A stretch of 64,000 bases of DNA. Source: CAVOHU01 sp963843385 (GTDB taxonomy: Bacteria; Acidobacteriota; Vicinamibacteria; Vicinamibacterales; JAKQTR01). Under the pieces are notes generated by a model. The model worked only from the letters and a program-made list of their open reading frames with translations, did not search any database and was not told the DNA's origin. The DNA lies in contig CAWJJY010000003.1 of assembly GCA_963843385.1 (NCBI GenBank), forward strand, positions 310,001 through 374,000, read 5' to 3'. The translations under genes and the position numbers were made by a program. Shown piece after piece: positions 1 through 9,010 of the stretch. Numbering within the stretch: position 1 is the first letter of the stretch; each line of letters starts with the position of its first letter.

Positions 1-1
1 C

Positions 2-439
2 ATGTACGACCGGAGCGTCGGGCACGGCGCCGTGCTCTTGCTCAATCTCGCCCCCGATCGCACGGGCGCCATCCCGGATGCGGATGCACGACGTGCGGCC
101 GAATTCGGGGCGGAGATTCACCGGCGCCTCGGATCGCCGCTCGGCGACACGCGCGGGTCGGGCCGCGACCTCATCCTGTCGCTGTCAGAGCCGGCGGTGG
201 TCGATCGCGTCGTGCTGATGGAAGATATCGCCCAAGGCGAGCGCGTGCGGAGCTACGTGGTCGATGCTCGCGTCGATGGGGCCTGGGAACGGGTCGCCTC
301 CGGTTCGGCGATCGGTCACAAGAAGATCGACCGCATCCCGCCGACTCGGCTCGACTCGCTCCGCCTCCACGTCGTCGACGCCGTCGACCAGCCTCAGATC
401 CGGTCCCTCGCGGCGTTCGGGCCGGGCGGTCCGCTGTAG
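2..439 (+). CDS. GH29 alpha-L-fucosidase, C-terminal end only (5' end outside the window)
   Basis: The 145 visible residues begin inside the catalytic barrel of a family GH29 alpha-L-fucosidase. The segment LLLNLAPDRTGAIPDAD matches the conserved LLNVxPxxxGxIP strand near the end of that domain, and AAEFGAEIHRRLG matches the helix that follows. Residues from about 50 to the stop resemble the beta-sandwich (F5/8-type C) tail common in bacterial GH29 enzymes. The family hydrolyses terminal alpha-linked fucose from glycans, usually in the periplasm or outside the cell. The visible part is intact and ends in TAG. The ATG at position 2 is an internal methionine, not the start. A second GH29 gene lies about 1.4 kb away on the other strand, so this is probably part of a fucosyl-glycan utilisation locus. 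Confidence 0.8.
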   Translation: MYDRSVGHGAVLLLNLAPDRTGAIPDADARRAAEFGAEIHRRLGSPLGDTRGSGRDLILSLSEPAVVDRVVLMEDIAQGERVRSYVVDARVDGAWERVASGSAIGHKKIDRIPPTRLDSLRLHVVDAVDQPQIRSLAAFGPGGPL

Positions 440-522
440 CGCTCCCGGTTGCAGATTCGTGTATCTCCGCTAGTCCAGCGGGTGACCGGGCGTCAGGCAC
501 CTGGATGGCCCGCGGACGCGCG

Positions 523-570
523 GAGCCCCTCGACATGCTCGGGGCTCCCTGAGCGGTGGTTGAAGGGAGC
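523..570. repeat. Compound palindrome between two convergent genes
   Basis: Two overlapping inverted repeats share one arm. GAGCCCC (523-529) pairs with GGGGCTC (541-547), and GCTCCCT (544-550) pairs with AGGGAGC (564-570). The two hairpins are therefore mutually exclusive. The element lies between the fucosidase ending at 439 and the DUF2891 gene ending at 737, so it could stop transcription from both sides. There is no T-tract. Its composition resembles REP-like palindromes scattered through GC-rich genomes. The rest of the 440-736 gap holds nothing else recognisable. Confidence 0.5.
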
Positions 571-736
571 AAGCGGGAGTCGTCGGCGAGACCAGACGCC
601 GTGGCACTCGCGAGCATCATCCGCGCGTCGACGCGCCAGACGGCGAGGCAGAGACATGTCCGCGGCGCCGGCCAGTGTGCCTGATGCCCGGGCAGGACCC
701 GCTGGGATTCTACGAACGGCGATCGCAGCCTCTCTG

Positions 737-1849
737 CTATTTCGCGTCTCCGGCCACGCCACGCGAGGTCGACAGATACACCGCGAAGCTCCCCAGCCAG
801 TGGCCGCCTTCGTAGTGTTCGCCGGTGACCGCCTTCAGTCCCGCCTCGCGGTGCTTCGATGCGATGGCCTGCAGCGACGCGCGGCGCGGGTCGGCGGGCG
901 GGAGTCCCGCGATGATCCCGTCCAGCATCCACGCGCGGCTGAGGTTCAGCCCGTCCAGGTGCGCCAGCTTCGGATCGCTCGGGTCGGTCACGACGGCCGG
1001 CTCGATCCACCGGGACGACCCGTCGGTCGGGATGCCGGGCAGGAAGGTCCGCAGCCAATCGGCGAATCGCGGCTGTGGAAGCACCCGCCGCATCAGGTCG
1101 GCCTCCGCAACGCAGGGTGACAGGAAATCCTGGCCTGACGGCTCGTAGGCGATCGGGCAGTCCTTGTCGTTGGCGTAGAACTCCTCGATCTTCCTGATGA
1201 GCAAGTCGGCAGTGGCCTGATCGCTCGAGGTTCTCGCCCAATCGAGAATCAGCCCGAAGGAGAACGCCGTCTGGTCGTGCTCGCCGATGCGGATGGGACG
1301 TGCGAGCTTCGGCAGCCAGTCCTTCAGGCGCGCGACCGCGGCGTCCTCCAGCGGGCGCAGCGTTGCGGCCCAGGTGCGCGCCCGAGCATCGTCCCATTCC
1401 CGAAGTTCTGCGCCAAGCTGAAGCAGCCAGGCCAGTCCGTATGGCCGCTCGAAGCTGGCCCGGCCGGCCCCGTTCATGTAGGCGACCTCGGCCGTGATGT
1501 TCGCCGGCGTGAGACTTTGGCCGATCGCGTCCAGCGCGGGCTTCGCGAAGGGCGCTCGCGGGAATGTCCTGACCAGGCGCACCAGCAGCCAGTGCCCGTG
1601 CACCGACGAGTGCCAGTCGTAGCAGCCGTAGAACGCCGGCGTCAGCAGGTGCGGCGGCTTCACGTCCGCCTCGCTGTTCAGCACATGAGCGATCTTGTTG
1701 GGGTACTCCTGGTGGGCGCACGCGAGGGCGAGGTTGGCGAATCGCGTGGCCGACGCTGCGTCGAACCCCGCCGGGGCCTGCGCCGACAACACGTTCCCGG
1801 CCGTCGAGACGCACGCCAGGGCTCCTGCGATGGCACCGATCCACTTCAT
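737..1849 (-). CDS. DUF2891 family secreted protein
   Basis: This 370-aa protein belongs to the DUF2891 family, whose function is unknown. It is recognised by an N-terminal segment around CAHQEYPNK and by HSSVHGHWLLVRLVR and EHDQTAFSFGLILDWAR in the middle. Residues 1 to about 23 form a signal peptide with a likely cleavage near LSAQA, so the mature protein is probably periplasmic. The ATG at 1849 is preceded by a strong ribosome site (AAGGAGGA) on the minus strand; upstream in-frame starts lack one. The start overlaps the TGA of the GH29 gene by four bases, so the two were translationally coupled. That pairing suggests a role in glycan breakdown, but the biochemical activity cannot be read from the sequence. 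Confidence 0.8.
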   Translation of the reverse strand: MKWIGAIAGALACVSTAGNVLSAQAPAGFDAASATRFANLALACAHQEYPNKIAHVLNSEADVKPPHLLTPAFYGCYDWHSSVHGHWLLVRLVRTFPRAPFAKPALDAIGQSLTPANITAEVAYMNGAGRASFERPYGLAWLLQLGAELREWDDARARTWAATLRPLEDAAVARLKDWLPKLARPIRIGEHDQTAFSFGLILDWARTSSDQATADLLIRKIEEFYANDKDCPIAYEPSGQDFLSPCVAEADLMRRVLPQPRFADWLRTFLPGIPTDGSSRWIEPAVVTDPSDPKLAHLDGLNLSRAWMLDGIIAGLPPADPRRASLQAIASKHREAGLKAVTGEHYEGGHWLGSFAVYLSTSRGVAGDAK

Positions 1850-3965
1850 GGACGATCCTCCTTCTGCACACCCGAGACCGCTCTGAACAGGACGCCCGGT
1901 GGGAGTCGCTGCCTGGCGAACCCCGGGCCACTCCATCCCGCCTCGAGCTCGAACCCGCCTGACTGTTCGAACATGGCAACAGTGATCGAGTGCAGCCCGG
2001 CTTCCAGCGCGACAACGCCCGCCTCTTCGTGTGCGCTGTGCAGGCCGTCATTGTCAACCACCGGGCGCTCGTCGATCCAGAGGCGACTGCCATCGTCGGA
2101 GCGCACGTAGAATCGGTAGACGCCGGTCGACGGTACACGGATCAACCCACGGAAGCGAATGGCCCACTGCAGCTCGCGTCTCCGCGGGGTCAGATCGATA
2201 TCAGCCACCGCGCCCGATTTCACAATCGTTGCCGGTGCGAAATCCGGGAGCACTTTGAAATCGCCTTCCACCAGGTCGTAGTGCAGTCCGGGAGCCAGGG
2301 CGCCCGGTTTCGTGGCGGCACGCGGCGCGACCCGCGTGTAGGTTGACTGGCTGGTGCCGCTCACGGGGCGGCCGCTCCTGAAGGCGCGGGCCTTGACGGT
2401 TGTCGTATCGGTCAGCAGCAGGGGCCCACTGACGACTGCAGACTGGGCGTTCGGTTCGCTCCCGTCGACCGTGAAGCGCAGTTCGATCGTGTCGCGGTCG
2501 GACGTGATGCGCACCTCGAGCCGATCGACGAAGATCGGCGTCTCGGCCGAGATGGAGGGCGGGATGGTCACATCGGGCCTCCCGATCACGTCCAGCACGA
2601 CCACGGTGTCGATGGCATCGGGCGGCGCACCACGCGGGAGCGAGATCCGCAGCGCATCCCCGCTGCGTGTGACGGCGAGGCTCGGCACGGACGGGTCGTT
2701 CAGAAGGTAGGCGCCCGCCGCGTCGTTCAGGATCCCCGGCACGTCCAGGACGCCGTCCTCCGGCCAGTCGAACACGTGCAGGTAGAGGCGAGTGCGGCCG
2801 CCACCGAGGGCCTTCTGCGTCGCGCGCCCCCAGGAGCAGCGCCGGGAACGGGCTCGCCTGGGTGCCGTGGATCGCCTCGCCATTCACCTTCATCCACTCA
2901 CCGATTTGCTGCAGGCGCTCGACGCTCTCGGCCGGGAACGTCGCCGTCGGCGGTCGGCCCGACGTTGAGCAGGAAGTTGCCGCCCTTCGATGCGATGTCG
3001 GCCAGCTTCTGCACCAGGTCCTTCGTCGACTTGAAGTCCTTGTCGGCCCGGTTGTAGCCCCAGTTCCGATTCATCGTCATGCAGGTTTCCCAGTCGAGGC
3101 CGGGGACACCGGTCGCGGGAATTTCCTGTTCGGGCGTGCCGAAATCGCCAATCGACCCCTGGCCCCGGTCGAGGCCGAAATCGCCGCCGGCCCGCCCGAC
3201 ACGGTTGTTGACGATGATCGACCTCTGGAGCGACCGGACGAAGTCGTAGAGATCCTGACCGCGCCGGTTGGTCCAGGTGCCCTCCCACTGTCCGTCGAAC
3301 CACATGACGCCGATCGGCCCGTAGTTGGTCAGCAGCTCGCGCACCTGCGCCTTCAGGAAGCGCACGTACCGCTCGAAGTCGGCACCCGCATCGGGCCGTG
3401 TTGCCGTTTCCCAGTCACGACGCGGCAGGTAGTCCGGGTGGTGCCAGTCCATGATCGAGTGATACCAGCCGATCCGGATTCCTTCCTTCGCCGCCGCGCC
3501 CGCAAGCTCTTTCATCACGTCGCGATGGAACGGCGTCGACATGACGTCGAAATCGGTTTCCTTCGAGTCGAACAGCGCGAACCCATCGTGGTGCTTCGTG
3601 GTGATGACGATGTACTTCATGCCCGCCTGCTTGGCCAGCCGGACCCAGGCGTCGGGATCGAATTTCGCGGGGTTGAAGCGGGTGCGGAACCGATCGTACT
3701 CTTCGAGCGGGATCTTCGCGGAGTGGCGGATCCACTCTCCGTAGTCCGTCCGCCCGTTCCACTCTCCCGCCGGAACGGCGTAGAGGCCCCAGTGGATGAA
3801 CAGGCCGAACCTCGCCTCGCGCCACCAGTCGAGGCGCGGGTCGGGCGCCGGGACCGCAGCCTGCTCAGGCCCGGCTCCGCGCACGGCGACAGCCGCGCCG
3901 GCGATCGACAGGAACAGCAACAGGAAGCTGAGCGTGAGACGGCGACCGGGCAGGCGGCACAGCAT
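1846..3965 (-). pseudogene. GH29 alpha-L-fucosidase with C-terminal beta-sandwich and PA14-like domains, broken by two frameshifts
   Basis: From the ATG at 3965 (AGGAG upstream, signal peptide in residues 1-30) the first frame encodes a normal GH29 domain: RFGLFIHWGLYAVPAGEW, TKHHDGFALF, and MWFDGQW with the expected nucleophile Asp near residue 224. The frame breaks just after LLNVGPTADG near 2941, where one extra G stands in what should be GGCACG. It continues in a second frame as FPAESVERLQQIGEWMKVNG, breaks again near 2832 at one extra C, and resumes as WGRATQKALGGG. The third frame runs to 1846 with a chitobiase-like beta-sandwich and a PA14-like segment (YRFYVRSDDGSRLWID). All three pieces are well conserved, so this is recent decay or a sequence error. 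As read, the product stops soon after the catalytic domain. Confidence 0.8.
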
Positions 3966-4205
3966 GGAACAGGCTCCTCGCGCGGGGGCGCTCGACGGAT
4001 TATCCGGCAAACCCGGTCCCGGAGATCAGCCGTTTCGCGCCGCGTTCCAACCGAGCGCCGGGTTTCCCGATTTCCAGGGTCTTGGCGTAGGATCAGGGCG
4101 TTCAGGGTCGCGTACCGTCCACAGCCCCTGGTCCGGAGATTGGGTCAGGCGCGGAGTCGGACCGTCGGTCCGATGGCGCGCAGACCGTGACATTGATCGA
4201 CCTCG

Positions 4206-6599
4206 ATGAAAGACCGGCCGCAGACGCCCACGCTCCCCCATCGTCTATCCGATCGCGCTGAAGCCCGGAAGGCCGCGGCCAGCGGCCGGCGCGGCCGGGC
4301 CCACGATTTCTCGGCGCTGCTGCACGCCGTCTTCGATCAGTCGGCCGTCGGCGTCGCCCAGGTTGAGAGCAGCACGGGCCGCTTCGTGCGCGTCAACCAG
4401 CGTTTCTGTGACATCGTCGGCTATTCCCGGGGAGAGATCGAACGCCTCGGCTTCCAGGCGATCACGCATCCGGACGATCTCGCCGAAGACATCGCCAACC
4501 TCGAAAGGCTGATCCGCGGGGAAATCAGAGGGTTCACGAGAGAGAAGCGGTACCTCCGAAAGGACGGCGGCGAGGTCTGGGTCAACCTGACCATTTCGCC
4601 CCTGTGGCACCCCGGCGAGACCCCGACGTTCAACGTCACGATCGTCGAGGACATTACCGCCCGCAAGCTGGCCGAGGGCGCGTCGCGCGAGAGCGAATCC
4701 CGCTATCGATCGCTCTTCGAGAACATGCTGAACGGGATGGCGTACTGCCGCATGCTGTTCGACGGCGACCGTCCTGTGGACTTCGTCTACCTCGAGGTCA
4801 ACCCTGCCTTCGAGGCCCTGACCGGGCTGAAACATGTCACGGGACGGCGCGTGTCAGATGTGATCCCAGGCATTCAGCAGACCGATCCCGGGCTGCTCGA
4901 GACATACGGGCGGGTCGCGCGAACCGGTGTACCAGAGACCTTCGAGATCCACCTCGAATCCCTGAAGATGTGGTTTGCCGTCTCGGTCTACAGCCCGAAG
5001 CGTGACCACTTCGTGGCCGTGTTCGACGTGATCACGCCCAGGAAGCACACCGAGTTGGCGCTGCAACGCAGCGAGGAGCTGTTCCGGCGATCGTTCGACC
5101 GATCGCCGGTGGGGTCGGTGCTGGTCAGCCCGGACTACCGATTCCTGCGGTGCAACGAGGCGTTCTGCCGCTTCCTCGGCTACACCGAGGCCGAGCTGCT
5201 GGGCCGGACGTTCCTGGACGTGACCGACGCGGAGGATCGGCAGGTGGGCCTCGCCGAGATCCGCGCCATGGTGGCCGGCGACCTCGAACGGGCCCAGGTG
5301 GTGAAACGCTACGTCCGGAAGGACGGACGCGTGGTGGTGGGCGAACTCACCATGGGCCTGGTGCGGGACCCGCAGAACCAGCCGCTGTTCTTCCTGAGCG
5401 TGCTCCAGGACATCACCGCCCGGCAGCAGGCCGAACAGGAACGCGCGCGGTTGGAAGATCAGCTGCGGCAGGTCCAGAAGATGGAATCGGTGGGGCGCCT
5501 GGCCGGCGGCGTGGCGCACGACTTCAACAATATGCTGCAGGCCATCCTCGGCAACGTGGATCTCGCCCTCAACAGCGCGCCGCTCGAGGATGGGACCCGC
5601 GAGCACCTCGAGGAAATCAAGAAGTCGACCGAGCGATCGGCGGGCCTGACGCGGCAGCTGCTCGCCTTCGCCCGCAAGCAGACGATCAAGCCGAGGATCC
5701 TCGACCTCAACGACACCGTGTCCGGCATGCTCAAGATGCTGCATCGGCTGATCGGGGAGGACGTCCGACTGCTCTGGGTGCCCGGCCCCGGACTGTGGCC
5801 CGTCAAAGTGGACCCGAGCCAGATCGATCAGATTCTGGCGAACCTGTCGGTCAACGCCCGTGACGCAATGGAGGACGGGGGCACGTTGAGCATCGAGTCC
5901 ACCAACGTGACCCTGGACGATACCTACTCGCAAAGCCTGCCGGACTGCGTGCCGGGAGGCTACGTGATGCTGGCGGTCAGCGACACGGGACCGGGCCTGG
6001 ACGACCTGACGCGAGCACACCTGTTCGAGCCCTTCTTCACCACCAAGGAGCCGGGCAAGGGCACGGGCCTCGGGCTGGCAACCGTGTTCGGCATCGTCAA
6101 GCAGAACAGCGGGCTCATCAACGTGTACAGCGAACGCGGCCACGGCACGACCTTCAAGATCTATCTGCCGCGGGCCGAACCGGACGCGGACTCCGGTGCG
6201 CAGGTTGCGGCAACCCGATCGCTCGCTGGAACGGAGACCGTGCTCCTGGTCGAGGACGAAGAGCAGATCCTGAAGCTCGGGCGGCAGATCCTCGAGAAGA
6301 AGGGCTACACCGTTCTCGCCGCCCAGACGCCTGCGCTCGCACTGGAGATGCGGGCGGCGCATCAGGGCCCGATCCACCTGCTGGTCACCGACGTCGTCAT
6401 GCCCGGCATGAACGGCAAGCAGCTGCTGGCCGCCCTGCAGGAGCGGGACCCCGGTTTGAAGTGCCTCTACATGTCCGGCTACACCGCCAACGTGATTGCG
6501 CACCATGGCGTCCTGGACGAAGGGGTCGAGTTCCTGCAGAAGCCCTTCACCATTCAGACGCTGGCCGAGCGGGTTCGCGCGATGCTCGGGCCGATCTGA
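4206..6599 (+). CDS. Hybrid sensor histidine kinase: three PAS domains, HisKA, HATPase, receiver
   Basis: This 797-aa protein has no obvious membrane segment, so it is probably a cytoplasmic sensor. PAS 1 lies at about residues 35-150, PAS 2 at 165-285 and PAS 3 at 290-405; the first and third end in the typical EDITARK and QDITARQ joints. The HisKA helix carries GGVAHDFNN with the phosphorylated His at residue 438. The ATPase domain shows VNARDAMEDGG, DTGPGL and GTGLGLATV. The receiver (about 680-797) has its acceptor Asp at residue 729 in VTDVVMPGMNG. The receiver has no output domain, as in other kinases with the AHDFNN box. No partner regulator is adjacent. The ligand sensed is unknown. 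It is divergent from the broken fucosidase across about 240 bases. Confidence 0.88.
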   Translation: MKDRPQTPTLPHRLSDRAEARKAAASGRRGRAHDFSALLHAVFDQSAVGVAQVESSTGRFVRVNQRFCDIVGYSRGEIERLGFQAITHPDDLAEDIANLERLIRGEIRGFTREKRYLRKDGGEVWVNLTISPLWHPGETPTFNVTIVEDITARKLAEGASRESESRYRSLFENMLNGMAYCRMLFDGDRPVDFVYLEVNPAFEALTGLKHVTGRRVSDVIPGIQQTDPGLLETYGRVARTGVPETFEIHLESLKMWFAVSVYSPKRDHFVAVFDVITPRKHTELALQRSEELFRRSFDRSPVGSVLVSPDYRFLRCNEAFCRFLGYTEAELLGRTFLDVTDAEDRQVGLAEIRAMVAGDLERAQVVKRYVRKDGRVVVGELTMGLVRDPQNQPLFFLSVLQDITARQQAEQERARLEDQLRQVQKMESVGRLAGGVAHDFNNMLQAILGNVDLALNSAPLEDGTREHLEEIKKSTERSAGLTRQLLAFARKQTIKPRILDLNDTVSGMLKMLHRLIGEDVRLLWVPGPGLWPVKVDPSQIDQILANLSVNARDAMEDGGTLSIESTNVTLDDTYSQSLPDCVPGGYVMLAVSDTGPGLDDLTRAHLFEPFFTTKEPGKGTGLGLATVFGIVKQNSGLINVYSERGHGTTFKIYLPRAEPDADSGAQVAATRSLAGTETVLLVEDEEQILKLGRQILEKKGYTVLAAQTPALALEMRAAHQGPIHLLVTDVVMPGMNGKQLLAALQERDPGLKCLYMSGYTANVIAHHGVLDEGVEFLQKPFTIQTLAERVRAMLGPI

Positions 6600-6840
6600 C
6601 GCCCGCGGACGGGTCAGAGAAAGTCCGCCCGTGTCGCGGCCCCGGTCGCCGATGTGACGAACGAGGCGATCCTCGTCGAACGCCCCGTGTCGCAGGCGGG
6701 CGCGGCGTTGGTGACGTCCGCCTCCCGTCCGTCTTGCCTCGCTCCGTTCGATGTGACACACTTCGGCCGCCCCCGCGGCCATCGGCCCCCCGTACTTCAC
6801 GCCACGCGTTTCGGTGCCGGTTCCTCACCAGGGAGTCGTC

Positions 6841-7437
6841 ATGAGAGTTCCATCACCCGTGTTCCCGATCGCGGTGTGCGCCGCGCTTGTCGTGGCGGTG
6901 GCCGTCACCGCCGCCGCCCAGCCTGCGGCCCCCAAGGCCCAGGCTCCCATTCTCGTCACCTCCTGCGGCCAGAGTCCCGGCCCGGTGCGCGTCACGGTCT
7001 TCCTGAAGAAGCTCGCCCTCGACTTCGACTACAAGGAGACGGCGACGGCCAAGGATCTGGCGACGAAGAAGTACAAGTCGGTCATCATCGTCACCGGCGC
7101 GAGCCTGAAGGGCATGGGCGCGGCGGGCGTGGAGATGAAGGATGAACTCGCCCGGACCGCCGCGCTGATCGACGAAGCACGCAAGCAGGGCGTCGTCATC
7201 ATCGGGGCTCACGTGGAGGGCATGGCGAGGCGCGCGCAGGGCGCGGCGCCCGGCGACAACTCGGACGAGCAGTCCATCGACGCGGTGTGTCCGAAGTCGC
7301 AGATCCTGCTCGTGCGCAAGGACGGCGACCAGGACGGCCGGTTCACCACGATCTCGAAGGCGCGGAAGATCCCGATCCTCCTCTTCGAGAAGAGCCTCGA
7401 GATCGCGACCGTCCTGAAGAACCTGTACTCCAGCTAG
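6841..7437 (+). CDS. DUF6305 secreted protein
   Basis: This 198-aa protein has a signal peptide (residues 1 to about 25, ending TAAAQP) followed by a small alpha/beta domain that resembles DUF6305. It starts with ILVTSCGQSPGPVRVTVFLKK and contains the repeated phrase VIIVTGASLKGMGAAG. The function is not established. The ATG at 6841 is preferred over one at 6814 because GGGAG precedes it and it starts directly with the signal peptide. It is the first gene of a five-gene run (DUF6305, TRAP-type permease, 58-aa membrane protein, M14 enzyme, C69 peptidase) with short gaps. In that context a role as the extracytoplasmic partner of the permease is attractive but is inference. No promoter stands out in the 240 bases upstream. 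Confidence 0.75.
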   Translation: MRVPSPVFPIAVCAALVVAVAVTAAAQPAAPKAQAPILVTSCGQSPGPVRVTVFLKKLALDFDYKETATAKDLATKKYKSVIIVTGASLKGMGAAGVEMKDELARTAALIDEARKQGVVIIGAHVEGMARRAQGAAPGDNSDEQSIDAVCPKSQILLVRKDGDQDGRFTTISKARKIPILLFEKSLEIATVLKNLYSS

Positions 7438-7452
7438 GAGCGCGCCAGTCCC

Positions 7453-8745
7453 GTGAACATGTTCGCGCAGGCCGGCTTCGTCCTTGCGGTGATGGTGGCC
7501 GTCTACCTGGTCGTGCGCCTGTTCAGGCTGGCCACCGAGCTCTCGATGCTCGCCGCGGCCGTCGCGGGCGCGATCGCCGGGGGCTTCGGCGTTCCGCCGA
7601 GACAGATCGCCGAGGGCGCCGCCACTTACCTGGACATCAATCTGATTTTCGTGACGGCGACCTTCTTCATGAATCTCCTGAAGGAATCCGGCGGCGTGGC
7701 GTTCGTCGTCCGCGGGATCATCAGGCGCTTCCACCGGCAGCGGGCCCTGCTGCTGATCCTGTTGACACTGCTGCTCCTCGTGCCCGGCGCACTGACCGGC
7801 GCCGGCAGCGTGACCGTCCTCATCACCGGCGGCATGGTCTCGGTCGTCCTCGGGTACATGGGCATCCCCAAGGTCCGGATCGCGGCGCTCGTGTTCATCG
7901 TCGCCGGCTTGAGCGCGGCGGCTCCGCCAGTCAGCCTGTGGGCCATGATGACCGCAGCCGGCGTGAACATGCCCTACGTCGGGTTCTTCGTGCCCCTTGC
8001 CCTCCCGTGCCTCGCCGCTGGGCTCCTCACGAGTTTCATCCTGGGATGGAGAGGGACGACGGCTGATGTCACCCTGGCGCTCGCCGAGCTGCCGGACGCG
8101 CCGGCTGGCATGCGCGGGTGGAAAGTCGTGCTGCCCTTCGCGGTGTTCCTGTTCCTGGTGCTGATGGGCAGGCAGTGGCCGTACACGACGCCGGTGGTCG
8201 GCCTGCCGCTGATGTTTGCCTTCGCCGCCGTCGCGTCGTGGGCCGTGTCGCCGGTCCGGCTGAACCTGTGGCGGATATCGCGCGAGACCATCGATCAGCT
8301 GCTGCCGCTGCTGGCGACGTTGACCTGTGCGGGCGTGCTCGTCCAGATCATGACGCTGACCGGCGTGCGCGGCCTGATGGCGGTCACCGCCGTCACGCTC
8401 CCGGTGTGGGTGGTCTTCGCGATGTTGTGGGCCCTGCTGCCGGCGTCGGAAGCGGTGCTGATGTGGGGATCCGGGCCGGTGATCGGCGTGCCGCTCGTGC
8501 TGCTCTTCAACACGATCGGCTTGAACCCGATTGTCGCGCTGGCGGGCATGAGCCTGATCTGGCCGCTGGGCGACGCCCTGCCGCCGACCGCCATCATCGG
8601 GCGGTTGACGGTCGATGTCGTCGGCTTCAAGGGCTCATACGGGGAGTTCCTGCGAGCCTGCCTCGTGCCAGCGGCGATCATCTGCCTGATGGGAACGCTG
8701 ATGGTGGTGTTCAGCGCGAGGCTGGCGTTTCTGACGGGAGTGTAA
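7453..8745 (+). CDS. TRAP-type large permease (DctM-like) integral membrane protein
   Basis: This 430-aa protein consists almost entirely of hydrophobic segments (about 11-13 helices). The layout fits the large subunit of TRAP and related ion-coupled transporters: two similar halves, GALTGAGSVTVLITGG in the first and ALLPASEAVLMWGSGP followed by GDALPPTAIIGR in the second. The family uses a sodium or proton gradient to import organic acids, normally with a small DctQ membrane subunit and a DctP binding protein. Neither is encoded nearby. Instead a DUF6305 protein sits 15 bases upstream and a 58-aa membrane protein follows. The start is GTG at 7453; an ATG two codons later is also possible. 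The substrate may be an N-acyl amino acid or peptide, judging from the two hydrolases downstream (inference). Confidence 0.78.
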   Translation: MNMFAQAGFVLAVMVAVYLVVRLFRLATELSMLAAAVAGAIAGGFGVPPRQIAEGAATYLDINLIFVTATFFMNLLKESGGVAFVVRGIIRRFHRQRALLLILLTLLLLVPGALTGAGSVTVLITGGMVSVVLGYMGIPKVRIAALVFIVAGLSAAAPPVSLWAMMTAAGVNMPYVGFFVPLALPCLAAGLLTSFILGWRGTTADVTLALAELPDAPAGMRGWKVVLPFAVFLFLVLMGRQWPYTTPVVGLPLMFAFAAVASWAVSPVRLNLWRISRETIDQLLPLLATLTCAGVLVQIMTLTGVRGLMAVTAVTLPVWVVFAMLWALLPASEAVLMWGSGPVIGVPLVLLFNTIGLNPIVALAGMSLIWPLGDALPPTAIIGRLTVDVVGFKGSYGEFLRACLVPAAIICLMGTLMVVFSARLAFLTGV

Positions 8746-8754
8746 GGACGCCAG

Positions 8755-8811
8755 GCGGGCGGCGGGCGACTGGCGGCTCGCGGCTGGCGACTGGCGGCGG
8801 GCGGTGGCGCG
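8755..8811. repeat. G-rich direct repeats between permease and small membrane protein gene
   Basis: GGCGACTGGCGGC occurs at 8765-8777 and again at 8786-8798, with further GGCGG and CTGGCG units around them. The tract is strongly G-biased on the plus strand. Similar GGCTGGCGGC-type low-complexity sequence occurs near 44,485-44,520, at the end of the XDH large-subunit gene. It may be a replication-slippage product; no function is evident. Confidence 0.55.
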
Positions 8812-8826
8812 AGAATTCGGTCAGGA

Positions 8827-9003
8827 ATGGACTCGAGTATGGTGGTGCTTCAATCCGTCGTCACGGTGTTGTATTACGCGCTGACCGCAGCCACCGCGGC
8901 GGTGTTGCTCTACAACTTCGTCAAGGCGACAAAGTGGGACCGGGAAGTGCTCTACCTGATCGTGCTGCTGCCGTTCATCCTCCGCGTGCTCCGTCTGAAG
9001 TGA
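8827..9003 (+). CDS. 58-aa small membrane protein in the transporter cassette
   Basis: An open frame of 58 codons runs from ATG 8827 to TGA 9001-9003. The product has two hydrophobic stretches (VVTVLYYALTAATAAVLLYN and VLYLIVLLPFILRVL) separated by a short basic loop (FVKATKWDRE), so it is probably a two-helix inner-membrane protein. An alternative ATG at 8839 has a better distance from the AGGA at 8823-8826. The gene fills the only space between the permease and the M14 enzyme, whose start follows seven bases after the stop. A protein of this size could act as the small accessory subunit that TRAP permeases normally need, but it has no visible similarity to DctQ. That role is inference. Confidence 0.6.
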   Translation: MDSSMVVLQSVVTVLYYALTAATAAVLLYNFVKATKWDREVLYLIVLLPFILRVLRLK

Positions 9004-9010
9004 GGCACCG

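Noticed and set aside
2830..2893. A separate small gene starting MKVNGEAIHGTQ
   Set aside because: The sequence is the middle piece of the frameshifted fucosidase, not an independent gene.
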